A stretch of DNA of 64,000 nt from Polaromonas sp. (GCA_013297865.1 JAAFIP010000009.1:62001-126000), one strand, 5' to 3'. Positions 16,675 to 26,092 are shown, numbered from the stretch's first letter. Notes: generated by a model not told the origin, from the sequence alone. A program made the numbers and translations.

Positions 16675-17997
16675 ATGAAAAACATCCAAGTAGGCCTGTT
16701 GGGCATTGGCACCGTCGGTAGCGGCGTATTCACCGTATTGCAGCGCAACCACGACGAGATCGTGCGCCGCGCAGGCCGTGGCATCGAGATCACCATGGTG
16801 GCCGATCTGGACACCGCACGCGCCAAAGCCGTGGTGGGCGACAAGGTGCAGGTGGTGGCCGATGCCCGCGCCGTGATTGCCAACCCGGAGATCGACATCG
16901 TCATCGAGCTGATTGGTGGCTACGGCATTGCCAAGGCGCTGGTGCTGGAGGCGATTGCCGCTGGTAAGCATGTGGTCACAGCCAACAAGGCGCTGCTGGC
17001 GGTGCACGGCAGCGAGATTTTCCAGGCGGCTGAGGCCAAAGGCGTGATGGTGATGTTTGAGGCCGCAGTGGCCGGTGGCATCCCCATCATCAAGTCGCTG
17101 CGCGAGGGCCTGACGGCCAACCGCATCCAGTGGATTGCGGGCATCATCAACGGCACGACCAACTTTATTTTGAGCGAGATGCGCAGCAAAGGCCTGGACT
17201 TTGACGTGGTGCTCAAGGAAGCGCAGCGCCTGGGCTATGCTGAGGCCGACCCCACCTTTGACATCGAAGGCGTAGACGCTGCGCACAAGGCCACCATCAT
17301 GGCGGCGATTGGTTTTGGCATTCCCGTGCAGTTTGACAAGGCGCATGTCGAGGGCATTACCAAGCTGACGGCGACCGACATCAAATACGCTGAACAGCTA
17401 GGCTACCGCATCAAGCTGTTGGGCATCAGCAAACGTAGAGAAAACGGCATTGAGCTGCGCGTGCACCCCACTCTGGTGCCCAACAAACGACTGATCGCCA
17501 ACGTAGAAGGCGCGATGAACGCCGTGATGGTGCAGGGCGACGCGGTAGGCACCACGCTGTACTACGGCAAAGGCGCAGGCTCTGAGCCCACCGCCAGCGC
17601 CGTGATTGCCGACCTGGTGGACATCACCCGCATGGCGTCAGCCACCGCCGCCCAGCGCGTGCCGGCTCTTGCCTTCCAACCCGGCTCCATGAACACCATG
17701 CCCGTGCTGCCCATGGGCGATGTGGTCACCTCGTACTATTTGCGCCTGCGCGTAGCCGACGAGGCAGGCGTGCTGGCCCAAGTGACCGGTATCGTCGCCA
17801 ACGCAGGCATCAGCATCGACGCCGTGCTGCAGCGCGAAGCCGACGAAGTCGGCGGCGAAGGCGCTACGTCTACTGACCTGATTATTCTGACCCACGACTG
17901 CAAAGAAGCCACCATGAATGCAGCCATGGCGCAGATGCAGGCATTGAAAACGGTGCTGGCACCGATTGTGCGGATTCGTAAGGAAGAGTTGGCCTAG
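16675..17997 (+). CDS. hom: Homoserine dehydrogenase
   Basis: A 440-residue enzyme that reduces aspartate semialdehyde to homoserine, the branch point to threonine and methionine. The Rossmann motif GIGTVGSGV is at residues 10-18, NKALLA marks the nucleotide-binding lysine, and GGIPIIKSLREGLTANRIQW and IINGTTNFIL form the catalytic domain. Residues about 350-435 are an ACT domain (RLRVADEAGVLAQVTGIVAN), the site of threonine feedback. The gene follows the aminotransferase by 60 bp across a repeat copy. thrC lies 1.75 kb downstream, with cfa and a small membrane gene between, instead of directly adjacent. Confidence 0.95.
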   Translation: MKNIQVGLLGIGTVGSGVFTVLQRNHDEIVRRAGRGIEITMVADLDTARAKAVVGDKVQVVADARAVIANPEIDIVIELIGGYGIAKALVLEAIAAGKHVVTANKALLAVHGSEIFQAAEAKGVMVMFEAAVAGGIPIIKSLREGLTANRIQWIAGIINGTTNFILSEMRSKGLDFDVVLKEAQRLGYAEADPTFDIEGVDAAHKATIMAAIGFGIPVQFDKAHVEGITKLTATDIKYAEQLGYRIKLLGISKRRENGIELRVHPTLVPNKRLIANVEGAMNAVMVQGDAVGTTLYYGKGAGSEPTASAVIADLVDITRMASATAAQRVPALAFQPGSMNTMPVLPMGDVVTSYYLRLRVADEAGVLAQVTGIVANAGISIDAVLQREADEVGGEGATSTDLIILTHDCKEATMNAAMAQMQALKTVLAPIVRIRKEELA

Positions 17998-18053
17998 GGC
18001 ATGCACCTCTGGCAGATGAAGCTTTGGTGTATGCTGACCACCGAACTTCAGCC

Positions 18054-18368
18054 ATGCCCACGCTCGTCGCCGCACTCACCCTTGCCGGTCTGCTCAAGAT
18101 AGCCCACTTGGGCATTCCCCACTGGCATCTGGCGTTTTGGTATGCAGCTTTGGTGATGGCGGCGCTGTTTCAGACGATTCCGTTCACCCACGCGCTGCTC
18201 AACGGTGCGGGCATGTTTCTGGCGGCGTGGCTGTATTTCTGGCTGCTGGACTACACCGATGTGGTGACCAATCGGGTGCCGCACTATGCGGTGCTGCTGG
18301 TGGGCATGGGCGTGCAGCTGATGGCCAGGTTCTGGATTGATGTGAAGTTCTACATGATCGGTCTGTAG
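18054..18368 (+). CDS. Small inner-membrane protein of unknown function
   Basis: A 104-residue very hydrophobic protein with about three to four membrane helices (LAFWYAALVMAALFQTIPF, GAGMFLAAWLYFWLLDY, VLLVGMGVQLMA). I do not recognise a family with confidence. The ATG at 18054 is used; in-frame TTG and GTG codons at 18024 and 18027 would add ten residues. No clear ribosome site is seen. It sits between hom and cfa on the same strand with short gaps, so co-transcription is plausible. Confidence 0.65.
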   Translation: MPTLVAALTLAGLLKIAHLGIPHWHLAFWYAALVMAALFQTIPFTHALLNGAGMFLAAWLYFWLLDYTDVVTNRVPHYAVLLVGMGVQLMARFWIDVKFYMIGL

Positions 18369-18454
18369 GCGTTGTCTGCAGGCGGTATTGCCTGGTGACG
18401 ATTTGCACATTCAGGCACTTGACGCACCGCCCGCGTGAGAGAAAAATAAGGCGT

Positions 18455-19699
18455 ATGCAACGCCTTGTCCAGCTCGTTCAGCAGCGTCTTGACAATTTGC
18501 CTGTGGCCTGCAGCCTGGTGCTGCCAGACAGCCAGCGCCTGGGCAGCAGCAATGCGCCGATTACGCTGAAGTTCAGCGATTGGCGCAGCATTGCGCACCT
18601 CAGCGCAGGGCTGATCGGGCGGCTGGCGCAAGACTATGTGCAAAGCAAGGTGCAGGTGGAGGGCCGCCTGCGCGACCTGATGGCCCTGGCCTCCCACATC
18701 GTGCAGGGCAACCCGGCGCACGACAACGCGCGCCGCTCGGCGCTGGGCTGGACGGCCCTGTGGCGGCGTGCGCGCTCGCTGGCCCTGCACACGCCCGCGC
18801 GCGATGCCGCGCAGATTCAGTTTCACTACGATGTGTCTGACGATTTCTACGCGCTGTGGCTGGACCCGAAACGGGTGTATTCCTGCGCGTATTTTGAGCG
18901 CAGCGAGCTCAGCCTGGCGCAGGCGCAGCAGGCCAAGCTGGACCTGATCTGCCGCAAGCTCATGCTGCAGCCTGGCGAGCGCCTGCTGGACGTGGGGGCG
19001 GGCTGGGGCGCGCTGCTGGTCTGGGCGGCGCAGCACTATGGCGTGCAGGCTACGGGTATCACGCTGTCCAAAAACCAGTATGCCTATGTGAACGGCTTGA
19101 TTGCAGACCAAGGCCTGCAAGGCAAGGTGCAGATGCATCTGCGCGACTACCGGGACTTGGATGAGGCCGAGCCGTTCGACAAAATTGCTTCGGTGGGCAT
19201 GTTTGAGCATGTGGGTGCAGCGCACATGACCGATTATTTTGCCAAGCTGTCGCGCCTGCTGGTGCCCGGCGGCCTGGTGCTGAACCACGGCATCACAGCG
19301 GGCAGCCCACGCAGCAGCCAGCTGGGCGCAGGCATGGGTGACTTTATCGAGCGTTACATCTTCCCCGGTGGCGAGCTGCTGCATGCCAGCGCGGTGCTGG
19401 AGCACATGGCCGACGGTGGCCTGGAGGCGGTGGACGTTGAAAACCTGCGCCCCCACTACGCCCGCACCCTCTGGGCCTGGTCTGACGCGCTGGAGGCCCA
19501 GCTGCCACGTGCCCAGCAGGTGCTGGCCACCTCGCTGGACGCGCAGCGCGCCCAAGAGGTGCTGCGGGCTTACCGCATGTATCTGGCGGGCAGCGCCATG
19601 AGCTTTGAGCAAGGCTGGATCAGCCTGCACCAGATGCTGGCCACCCAGGGCGCAGCCACGCGCTATCCGTTTAACCGCAGCTATATGTACAGCCCGTAG
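18455..19699 (+). CDS. cfa: Cyclopropane-fatty-acyl-phospholipid synthase family methyltransferase
   Basis: A 414-residue SAM-dependent enzyme. Residues about 1-110 form the Cfa N-terminal lipid-binding region. HYDVSDDFYALWLDPKRVYS is the characteristic Cfa segment, and LLDVGAGWGALLVWAAQHYG is the SAM-binding loop, followed by GITLSKNQYAYV. SVGMFEHVGAAHM is also conserved. It would methylenate unsaturated acyl chains in the membrane, or act as one of the related lipid methyltransferases. The ATG at 18455 with a nearby AAGG is chosen over 18395. It is placed between hom and thrC. Confidence 0.88.
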   Translation: MQRLVQLVQQRLDNLPVACSLVLPDSQRLGSSNAPITLKFSDWRSIAHLSAGLIGRLAQDYVQSKVQVEGRLRDLMALASHIVQGNPAHDNARRSALGWTALWRRARSLALHTPARDAAQIQFHYDVSDDFYALWLDPKRVYSCAYFERSELSLAQAQQAKLDLICRKLMLQPGERLLDVGAGWGALLVWAAQHYGVQATGITLSKNQYAYVNGLIADQGLQGKVQMHLRDYRDLDEAEPFDKIASVGMFEHVGAAHMTDYFAKLSRLLVPGGLVLNHGITAGSPRSSQLGAGMGDFIERYIFPGGELLHASAVLEHMADGGLEAVDVENLRPHYARTLWAWSDALEAQLPRAQQVLATSLDAQRAQEVLRAYRMYLAGSAMSFEQGWISLHQMLATQGAATRYPFNRSYMYSP

Positions 19700-19754
19700 C
19701 TGCGCTGGGGGAGGGGGTAATACAATTGATGCTGATAACCTCCCTACCGCTTCG

Positions 19755-21191
19755 ATGAATTACCTCTCTACCCGCGCTTTATCGACGAATAAGGCTGACC
19801 GCAAAAAATTCTGTGACATCCTGCTCGAAGGCCTGGCCCCCGATGGCGGCCTGTACCTGCCCGAGCACTATCCCCAGCTCGACGAGGCCGCCTTGGCCCG
19901 CCTGCGCAGCACATGGGCGAGCCAGGGCTACGCGGCACTGGCGTTTGAAATCCTTTCCCTTTATATCGACGACATTCCCGCAGCAGACCTGAAGGCGCTG
20001 TGCGAGAAAACCTATACCGAGGCGGTCTATGGGACGCCGCAAATCGTGCCGCTGAAGAAGCTTGACGATGCCATCAGCCTGCAGGCCCTGTCCAATGGCC
20101 CCACGCTGGCGTTCAAAGACATGGCCATGCAGCTTTTGGGCAATCTGTTTGAATACCAGCTGGCGCGCAAGGGCGAAGAGCTCAACATTTTTGGTGCTAC
20201 CTCGGGCGACACCGGCAGCGCTGCCGAATACGCCATGCGCGGCAAAAAGGGTGTGCGCGTGTTCATGACCTCGCCCGCAGGCCGCATGAGCCCGTTCCAG
20301 CAGGCGCAGATGTTCAGCCTGATGGACGAGAACATCCACAACATCGCCATTGAGGGCGTGTTCGATGACTGCCAGGACTTGGTCAAGGCGGTATCGAATG
20401 ATCTGGAGTTCAAGGCCCGCTACAAGATTGGCACGGTCAACAGCATCAACTGGGCGAGACTGCTGGCACAAGTCGTGTACTACTTTGCAGGTTATTTCCA
20501 AGCCACTGCTGCTAACTCACAGCAAGTAAGTTTCACCGTGCCCTCAGGCAACTTCGGCAACGTCTGCGCAGGCCATGTGGCGCGCATGATGGGCCTGCCA
20601 ATCGACAAGCTGGTGGTGGCCACCAACGAAAACGATGTGCTCGACGAGTTTTTCCGCACGGGGGCCTACCGCGTGCGCGGCAGTGCCGACACCCACGAGA
20701 CCTCCAGCCCGTCGATGGATATTTCCAAAGCCAGCAACTTCGAGCGCTTTGTGTTTGACCTGATCGGGCGTGACGGGGCCAAGAACAAAGACCTGTTCGA
20801 TACCCAGCTCAAAGCCCAAGGCATGTTTGACCTGGGCCACGACCCTGCCTTTGCCCAGGCTGCTGCGCGCTACGGCTTTGCCAGCGGCAGGAGCACCCAT
20901 GCCGACCGCCTGGCCACCATTCAGGATGTCTACCGAAAGCACGGCGTGATGATCGACACCCACACGGCAGACGGCGTGAAAGTGGCGCGTGAACACCTCA
21001 CGCCCGGCGTGCCCATGATCGTGCTGGAGACGGCGCTGCCCATCAAATTTGCCGGCACGATTGTCGAAGCCCTTGGCATGGAGCCAGATCGCCCCGCCAA
21101 ATTTATCGGCATTGAGGCCCTGCCCAAGCGCGTGGTCAACCTGCCTGCGGACGTAGCGCAGGTCAAGGCCTATATTGCGCAGCACAGCTGA
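19755..21191 (+). CDS. thrC: Threonine synthase
   Basis: A 478-residue fold-type II PLP enzyme converting O-phosphohomoserine to threonine. It begins MNYLSTRALSTNKADRKKF, the usual beta/gammaproteobacterial start, followed by EGLAPDGGLYLPE. The PLP lysine is in TLAFKDMAMQLL near residue 122, and FGATSGDTGSAAEYAMRGKK is the phosphate-binding region. Length and motif order match E. coli ThrC-type enzymes. It completes the hom-thrC branch begun at 16675; cfa and a small membrane gene lie between them. The spacer after the stop holds a repeat copy. Confidence 0.95.
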   Translation: MNYLSTRALSTNKADRKKFCDILLEGLAPDGGLYLPEHYPQLDEAALARLRSTWASQGYAALAFEILSLYIDDIPAADLKALCEKTYTEAVYGTPQIVPLKKLDDAISLQALSNGPTLAFKDMAMQLLGNLFEYQLARKGEELNIFGATSGDTGSAAEYAMRGKKGVRVFMTSPAGRMSPFQQAQMFSLMDENIHNIAIEGVFDDCQDLVKAVSNDLEFKARYKIGTVNSINWARLLAQVVYYFAGYFQATAANSQQVSFTVPSGNFGNVCAGHVARMMGLPIDKLVVATNENDVLDEFFRTGAYRVRGSADTHETSSPSMDISKASNFERFVFDLIGRDGAKNKDLFDTQLKAQGMFDLGHDPAFAQAAARYGFASGRSTHADRLATIQDVYRKHGVMIDTHTADGVKVAREHLTPGVPMIVLETALPIKFAGTIVEALGMEPDRPAKFIGIEALPKRVVNLPADVAQVKAYIAQHS

Positions 21192-21206
21192 TTTTTATAT
21201 CAAATC

Positions 21207-21255
21207 GGCTTCTGGCCCAATAGAATATCGCGGGAGCAGCTATTAAAATAGTAGC
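21207..21255 (-). repeat. TCCCGCG element, copy 5
   Basis: Reverse copy between thrC and mobB: GGC-TTCT-GGCC hairpin, core AATAGAATATCGCGGGAGCA, then GCTAT-TAAAATA-GTAGC. It occupies nearly half of the 100-base spacer. Confidence 0.92.
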
Positions 21256-21292
21256 GTTTTAGCTCTTAAGAGTCGCAAATCAAAGGTTGTGC

Positions 21293-21823
21293 ATGAAAGT
21301 TATCGGTTTCGCAGGTTTCTCTGGTTCAGGCAAAACCACCTTGGTGGAGATGCTGATCCCTGCGCTCAAGCTGCGCGGGCTGCGGGTGTCGGTGGTCAAG
21401 CATGCGCACCATCAGTTTGATATCGACCACAGCGGCAAAGACACCTATCGCCACCGCGAAGCGGGCGCTTTTGAGGTGGTGGTGGCGTCCAGCAGGCGCC
21501 TGGCCTTGATCCGTGAGTTCGAGCAGACCGCGCAGCTCACCGTGCACCATCTGCTGGCCGAGCTGTACGAGGGCGTGGACTGGGTGCTGGTAGAAGGCTT
21601 CAAGGAAAGCGATCTGCAGAAAATCGAAGTGTGGCGGCCCTCGCACGGCAAGCCGCCGCTGTACGATAGCGATGACTTCATTGTCGCCATTGCCACCGAT
21701 GCGCCCGGGCAGATCCGCCCAGGCACGCTGCGCCCGGTACTCGATGTCAACAGCCCCGACAGCGTAGCCCAGTGGCTGGTAGACCATGGCGATCGCTTTG
21801 AATACGACCCGGAAAAACACTGA
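21293..21823 (+). CDS. mobB: Molybdopterin-guanine dinucleotide biosynthesis adaptor MobB
   Basis: A 176-residue GTP-binding protein assisting guanylation of molybdenum cofactor. The P-loop GFSGSGKTTL is at residues 5-14, followed by VVKHAHHQFDIDHSGKDTYR and the VEGFKESDLQKIEVWRP signature of MobB. It is the first gene of a tight operon with moeA (1 base apart), moaD and moaE. The cofactor would serve the xanthine dehydrogenase at 43590-48372, although that enzyme class uses a different final cofactor form in many bacteria. Confidence 0.93.
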   Translation: MKVIGFAGFSGSGKTTLVEMLIPALKLRGLRVSVVKHAHHQFDIDHSGKDTYRHREAGAFEVVVASSRRLALIREFEQTAQLTVHHLLAELYEGVDWVLVEGFKESDLQKIEVWRPSHGKPPLYDSDDFIVAIATDAPGQIRPGTLRPVLDVNSPDSVAQWLVDHGDRFEYDPEKH

Positions 21824-21824
21824 C

Positions 21825-23108
21825 ATGACCACGGCCGCCAAATTCCCCCCGCTGCGCTCGCTCGACGAAGCGTTGGCGCAGCTGCTGGCGCAGGTGCTGC
21901 CGCTGCAAGGCACGGATACCGTATCGACTTTTGATGCAGACCGCCGCGTGCTCGCGCAGGACCTGGTCTCTGCCCTGAGCGTGCCAGGCTTTGACAACAG
22001 CGCCATGGACGGCTACGCGCTGCGCGTGGCCGACTGCGCAGCAGGCGGTGCTGTGCTGCCGGTGAGCCAGCGCATTGCCGCAGGGCATTTTGGCGCTGCG
22101 CTGGCTGCAGGCAGCTGTGCCCGCATCTTCACCGGCGCGCCTGTGCCGCAGGGCGCTGACGCGGTGGTGATGCAGGAGGACTGCACTGACCTGGGCGATG
22201 GCACTGTGCGCGTCAATGTGCTGCCGCCGGCCGGCCAGTGGATTCGCCGTGCCGGAGAAGACATCCAGCGCGGTGCGGTGGTGCTGCCTCAGGGCGAGCT
22301 GCTCTCGCCTGCTTCGCTGGGCCTGGCGGCCAGTGTAGGTATGAAGGCGCTGCAGGTGGTGCGCCGTGCCAAGGTGGCTTTGTTTTCCACGGGCGATGAG
22401 CTGGTCATGCCTGGCGAGGTAGCGTCCGAGGCTTTGCCGCCCGGCGCCATCTACAACTCCAACCGGTTCTTCCTGCGCGCCCTGCTGCAGCGCGCGGGCT
22501 GCGAGGTGACAGACATGGGCATCGTGCCCGATAAGCGCGAGGCGACGCTGGCTGCGCTGGCCCAAGCCGCCCAAAACCATGACCTCATCCTGACCAGTGG
22601 TGGCGTGAGCGTGGGTGAGGAAGACCATATCAAGCCCGCCGTGCAGCAGCTGGGCAGCCTGGAGCTGTGGAGCATCAGCATGAAGCCGGGCAAGCCCTTT
22701 GCCTATGGCCGTATCGATACGTCTGCCATGGCCCAGACCGCCTCAGCGCCAGCGCTGCCTTATTGCCATTTTGTTGGCCTGCCGGGCAACCCAGTGTCCA
22801 GCTTTGTCACCTTTTTGCTGCTGGTGCGCCCCATGCTGGCCAAGCTGCAGGGGCAGCGCAGTGGGCAAGATGCTATGCAAAGCATAGCTGCCCCCGCGAA
22901 CTTTGATTGGCCCCGGGCCGATAAACGCCGTGAATTCCTGCGTGCACGGCGCAATGCCCAGGGCAGCATTGATGTGTACCCTAACCAAAGCTCCGGCGTG
23001 CTGACCTCGGCCGTCTGGGCCGATGGCTTGGTCGATAACCCTGCAGGCCACACGATTGCCAAGGGAGATATGGTGCGCTTTGTTCCGCTGGCCAGCCTGC
23101 TTGCCTAA
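21825..23108 (+). CDS. moeA: Molybdopterin molybdenumtransferase MoeA
   Basis: A 427-residue enzyme that inserts molybdate into adenylated molybdopterin. Motifs include SVPGFDNSAMDGYALR, FTGAPVPQGADAVVMQED, IVPDKREATL and ILTSGGVSVGEEDHIKPAV, with LPGNPVSSFVTF near residue 325. The ATG at 21825, one base after the mobB stop, is chosen since the alternative overlaps mobB. Residues about 350-365 (AMQSIAAPANFDWPRA) come from a TCCCGCG repeat read in the sense direction, between the third domain and the C-terminal beta domain (REFLRARRN). The repeat keeps the frame open, so the protein should be functional. Confidence 0.93.
   Translation: MTTAAKFPPLRSLDEALAQLLAQVLPLQGTDTVSTFDADRRVLAQDLVSALSVPGFDNSAMDGYALRVADCAAGGAVLPVSQRIAAGHFGAALAAGSCARIFTGAPVPQGADAVVMQEDCTDLGDGTVRVNVLPPAGQWIRRAGEDIQRGAVVLPQGELLSPASLGLAASVGMKALQVVRRAKVALFSTGDELVMPGEVASEALPPGAIYNSNRFFLRALLQRAGCEVTDMGIVPDKREATLAALAQAAQNHDLILTSGGVSVGEEDHIKPAVQQLGSLELWSISMKPGKPFAYGRIDTSAMAQTASAPALPYCHFVGLPGNPVSSFVTFLLLVRPMLAKLQGQRSGQDAMQSIAAPANFDWPRADKRREFLRARRNAQGSIDVYPNQSSGVLTSAVWADGLVDNPAGHTIAKGDMVRFVPLASLLA
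22872..22919 (+). repeat. TCCCGCG element, copy 6, inside moeA
   Basis: Forward copy in sense with moeA: GCTAT-GCAAAGC-ATAGC, diverged core TGCCCCCGCGAACTTTGATT, right hairpin GGCC-CCG-GGCC. It encodes AMQSIAAPANFDWPRA. Core changes relative to the consensus suggest an older insertion shaped by coding. Confidence 0.85.
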
Positions 23109-23121
23109 AATACACCTGTCC

Positions 23122-23376
23122 ATGAAACATATTTCGATCAAATATTTTGCCTCCATCCGTGAAACGCTGGGGCGCGGCAGCGAGTCCTGGGCCAGCGCGG
23201 CCGCCACCTTGGGCGAGCTGCGCGCTGAGCTGGTGGCGCGCGGCGGCGACTATGCGCAGGTGCTCGGTGCGGGCCAGGCGGTGCGCATGGCGCTGAACCA
23301 GACCATGAGCGAGGACAGCGCGGCGCTGGGCGATGGTGCCGAGGTGGCGTTTTTCCCGCCAGTGACCGGAGGCTAG
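23122..23376 (+). CDS. moaD: Molybdopterin synthase small subunit MoaD
   Basis: An 84-residue ubiquitin-fold sulfur carrier. It begins KHISIKYFASIRETLG and ends FFPPVTGG; the C-terminal Gly-Gly is thiocarboxylated and donates sulfur to precursor Z. DGAEVAFFPPVTGG is the family tail. Lies 13 bases after moeA and 1 base before moaE. Confidence 0.94.
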   Translation: MKHISIKYFASIRETLGRGSESWASAAATLGELRAELVARGGDYAQVLGAGQAVRMALNQTMSEDSAALGDGAEVAFFPPVTGG

Positions 23377-23377
23377 G

Positions 23378-23854
23378 GTGAAAGCAGCGCGTGTCATCAT
23401 CCAGACGGCTGATTTCAACCTGGCGCAGGAGATTGACAGCCTGCGCAGGGCAGACCGGCGCGTGGGCGCAGTGTGCAGCTTTGTGGGCACCGTGCGCGAG
23501 CGCAACGAAGGACTGTCGGTCAGCAGCATGGAGCTGGAGCACTACCCTGGCATGACCGAGAGCTCCATTGAGGCCATGATCGACGAGGCGATGCAGCGTT
23601 TTGACATCTATGCTGCCCGCGTGATCCACCGCGTGGGCCTGCTGCAGCCGCTGGACCAGATCGTGATGGTGGCTGTGACCTCGGCGCACCGTGGCGAGAG
23701 CTTCAAAGCCTGCGAGTTTTTGATGGACTACCTCAAAACCCAGGCCCCCTTCTGGAAAAAAGAAGTCACCCCCGAAGGCGCACGCTGGGTCGACGCGCGC
23801 GCTAGCGACGACGCTGCCCTGGCCAAATGGGGCATTCAGGCACGCAACGCCTGA
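23378..23854 (+). CDS. moaE: Molybdopterin synthase catalytic subunit MoaE
   Basis: A 158-residue subunit that accepts sulfur from MoaD to build the dithiolene of molybdopterin. Signatures are VGAVCSFVGTVRERNEG, MELEHYPGMTE, and TSAHRGESFKACEFLMDYLK followed by PFWKKE, which carries the active lysines. The start is GTG, one base after the moaD stop, an arrangement that favours coupled translation of the two subunits. It is the last gene of the mobB-moeA-moaD-moaE operon. Confidence 0.95.
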   Translation: MKAARVIIQTADFNLAQEIDSLRRADRRVGAVCSFVGTVRERNEGLSVSSMELEHYPGMTESSIEAMIDEAMQRFDIYAARVIHRVGLLQPLDQIVMVAVTSAHRGESFKACEFLMDYLKTQAPFWKKEVTPEGARWVDARASDDAALAKWGIQARNA

Positions 23855-23991
23855 ACCCGCAGCCAGGTTTCAACCTGCAATCCCGCGACATAAAGCTTCA
23901 ATGCGTGAATAAATGCGCTTGACGCTCATATGGGAAATATTCACAATTTGTGGTTTGATTGATCTTTGGTAGTCCACCAAAAGGAGCGGGT

Positions 23992-25113
23992 ATGCAGAAG
24001 TTGTTGTCAGGTCGCCGCGAACTCATTGTGGGAGCGGCTGCCAGTTTGGCCTTGCCGCACTGGGCTTTTGCGCAAAGCTCGCGTATCAAAATAGGCCAGA
24101 GCGCGCCGCTGTCCGGTGCCAATGCTGCGTTTGGCAAAGACATCCGCGACGGCGCGCTGGCCGCTTTCAAGCGTGTCAATGATGCCGGAGGCCTGGCCGG
24201 GGCGCTGCTGGAGCTGGAGACGCTGGATGACGGCAACAAGGCCGAGCAATCTGCTGCGAACGCGGCCCAGTTGGAGAAGAACGGCGCGCTGGCGCTGTTC
24301 GGTTTTGCCTCGGCGACATTGGCCCTGCCAGCACTCAAAGTGATGAACCAGGCCAGGCTTTCGCTGTGGTCACCGTTCTCGGGGGCTGACGCGGTGCGCA
24401 AATCCGGCAAATACATGATCTCCACGCGCGCGAGCTACGAGGAAGAAATCAACAAACTGATCAACCTGTGGGCCAGTGGAGGTTTCAAGCGCTTTGGCGT
24501 GCTGTTCTATGACGATGCAGTGGGCGTGCAAAACTACCAGTCTGTCACGCGTGCCCTGAGCAGCCTGAAAGTGCAGCCCCTGGAAGTACGCATCAAGCGC
24601 AATGCGCCTGTAGATGCTGAGTCCTTCAACGCATTGCTGAAAAATCCACCCGAAGCGCTGATCATGACCACACTGGCTGATGCGGGCGCGCAGATCGTCA
24701 AGGGCCTGGTGGCCCGTGGAAAGGGCGGGCTGATCCAGATATCGTCCACCAGCTTTGCGGGCAATTCACAGCTGCTGGATGCCTTGGGCGGCGATGGTGA
24801 TGGTGTGTCCATGACTGCTGTGGTGCCCAGTTTTGAGCGCAGGTCACTGGTGCTTGCTGCCGAATACCAGGCCGACCTGGCCAAGCTCAAGCCTGATCTG
24901 CGGCCATCATATGCCTCATTTGAGAGCTATATAGCGGCGCGTGCACTGGCCGAGCTGATGCGCAGCATGGGCAAAAAACCTGTGCGCGAAGATATTGCGG
25001 ATGCAGCTGCCAGACTCAGGCAGGTCAATATAGGGGGCTATAACCTGAAGACAGACGGTACGCAAAACTATGTTGACACGGTGGTGATTTCCAACGGGCG
25101 TCTCAAAACCTGA
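23992..25113 (+). CDS. Branched-chain amino acid type ABC solute-binding protein
   Basis: A 373-residue periplasmic binding protein of the LivJ/type I fold. Residues 1-25 are a signal peptide (RRELIVGAAASLALPHWAFA). IKIGQSAPLSGANAAFGKDI is the standard start of the mature domain. AAGGAG sits six bases before the ATG at 23992. Ligand is unknown; relatives bind amino acids, amides or aromatic acids. No permease or ATPase gene adjoins it, so it is an orphan receptor that would have to use a transporter elsewhere. Confidence 0.88.
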   Translation: MQKLLSGRRELIVGAAASLALPHWAFAQSSRIKIGQSAPLSGANAAFGKDIRDGALAAFKRVNDAGGLAGALLELETLDDGNKAEQSAANAAQLEKNGALALFGFASATLALPALKVMNQARLSLWSPFSGADAVRKSGKYMISTRASYEEEINKLINLWASGGFKRFGVLFYDDAVGVQNYQSVTRALSSLKVQPLEVRIKRNAPVDAESFNALLKNPPEALIMTTLADAGAQIVKGLVARGKGGLIQISSTSFAGNSQLLDALGGDGDGVSMTAVVPSFERRSLVLAAEYQADLAKLKPDLRPSYASFESYIAARALAELMRSMGKKPVREDIADAAARLRQVNIGGYNLKTDGTQNYVDTVVISNGRLKT

Positions 25114-25157
25114 GCGAAGTGACACAAGCGCAGGCCGCCAGAGAAAACAGACGTTGG

Positions 25158-26018
25158 CTAAATCCCGAACATTTCAGCCAGCGCCGTTTTGTAAGCCGAC
25201 TGGCCCAGCGAGTTGGTATTGTGGTGCGAGCCGCCATCAACCAGCACAAAACGCTTGGGCTGCGCGGCAGCTTCATACAGTTTGCGGCCCAGCTCGGGCT
25301 TGATCAGGCTGTCGTTGCTGCCGTGCACGATCAGCAGGGGCGAGCCGATGGAGGCGACTTTTTTGACAGATTCAAAGCGCTGCGTGATGAACGGGCCAAT
25401 CGGCAGCCAGCCCCAGCGCATGCTGGAGGCCACTTCGGGAATGGAGGTGAAGGTGCCTTCCACAATGGTGCCTTTCTCGTCGCTCACCTTACTGGCCAGG
25501 TCAATGGCGATCGCGCCACCCAGGGAGTGGCCAAAGATGTAACGCGCTCGGTCAGGGTAGGTCTGCGCAATCCATTGCCAGGCCGCCTGGGCGTCTTCGT
25601 AGGACATTTTTTCGTGCGGCACCTCGGCAGAGGTTTTGCCAAAGCCGCGGTAGTCTACGGCCACCACGGTAAAGCCCAGCTCCTGCATGCGCTGGATGCG
25701 AAAGGCGCTGCCTGTCACGTTCCAGCGGGCGCCGTGCAGATAGAGCATGATCGGCGCTTTGCCAGGCTGCTCTGCAGCGCTGACCAGGGCGTGGAGCTTG
25801 ACGCTTTTGCCCGTGAACTGCGAGTCGTAACTGATCCAGTGCTCCTGCATGCCGTTGGCCACCGACACGGTGTCGCCCCAGCTGCGGTCGGTGGGGCTGA
25901 AAATCCATTGGCCTTGCCGGCTGTCCAGCGCTGCGCAGCCTGCCAGCACGCTGATGGATACGACCACTGCGGCCGCAATACGCCAGAAACCCCACGGTGA
26001 AATCAGTCGAAGCGCCAT
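25158..26018 (-). CDS. Alpha/beta hydrolase lipoprotein
   Basis: A 286-residue hydrolase of the BAAT/Hydrolase-4 type, probably anchored as a lipoprotein. The N-terminal helix AAAVVVSISVLAGC ends in a lipobox with Cys at about residue 28. The oxyanion region is YLHGARWNVTG, the nucleophile elbow is FGHSLGGAIAI, and a late DGGSHHN gives the His; LLIVHGSNDSLIKPE carries the acid. The start at 26018 is preferred because longer versions overlap the divergent lipocalin gene and lack a signal peptide. Substrate is unknown, likely an ester or acyl peptide in the envelope. Confidence 0.83.
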   Translation of the reverse strand: MALRLISPWGFWRIAAAVVVSISVLAGCAALDSRQGQWIFSPTDRSWGDTVSVANGMQEHWISYDSQFTGKSVKLHALVSAAEQPGKAPIMLYLHGARWNVTGSAFRIQRMQELGFTVVAVDYRGFGKTSAEVPHEKMSYEDAQAAWQWIAQTYPDRARYIFGHSLGGAIAIDLASKVSDEKGTIVEGTFTSIPEVASSMRWGWLPIGPFITQRFESVKKVASIGSPLLIVHGSNDSLIKPELGRKLYEAAAQPKRFVLVDGGSHHNTNSLGQSAYKTALAEMFGI

Positions 26019-26092
26019 AGTGTAAAAACCATTTATAGGGATAAAGACATTCTGACACCATCTTGGTGCCCAGGTTCCCCTATCATGCACGA

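Noticed and set aside
24016-24050. GTGGGAGCGGCTGCC in the signal peptide of the LivJ-type receptor resembles the repeat core.
   Set aside because: Only a short Ala-rich coding match without hairpins; ordinary signal-peptide codons explain it.
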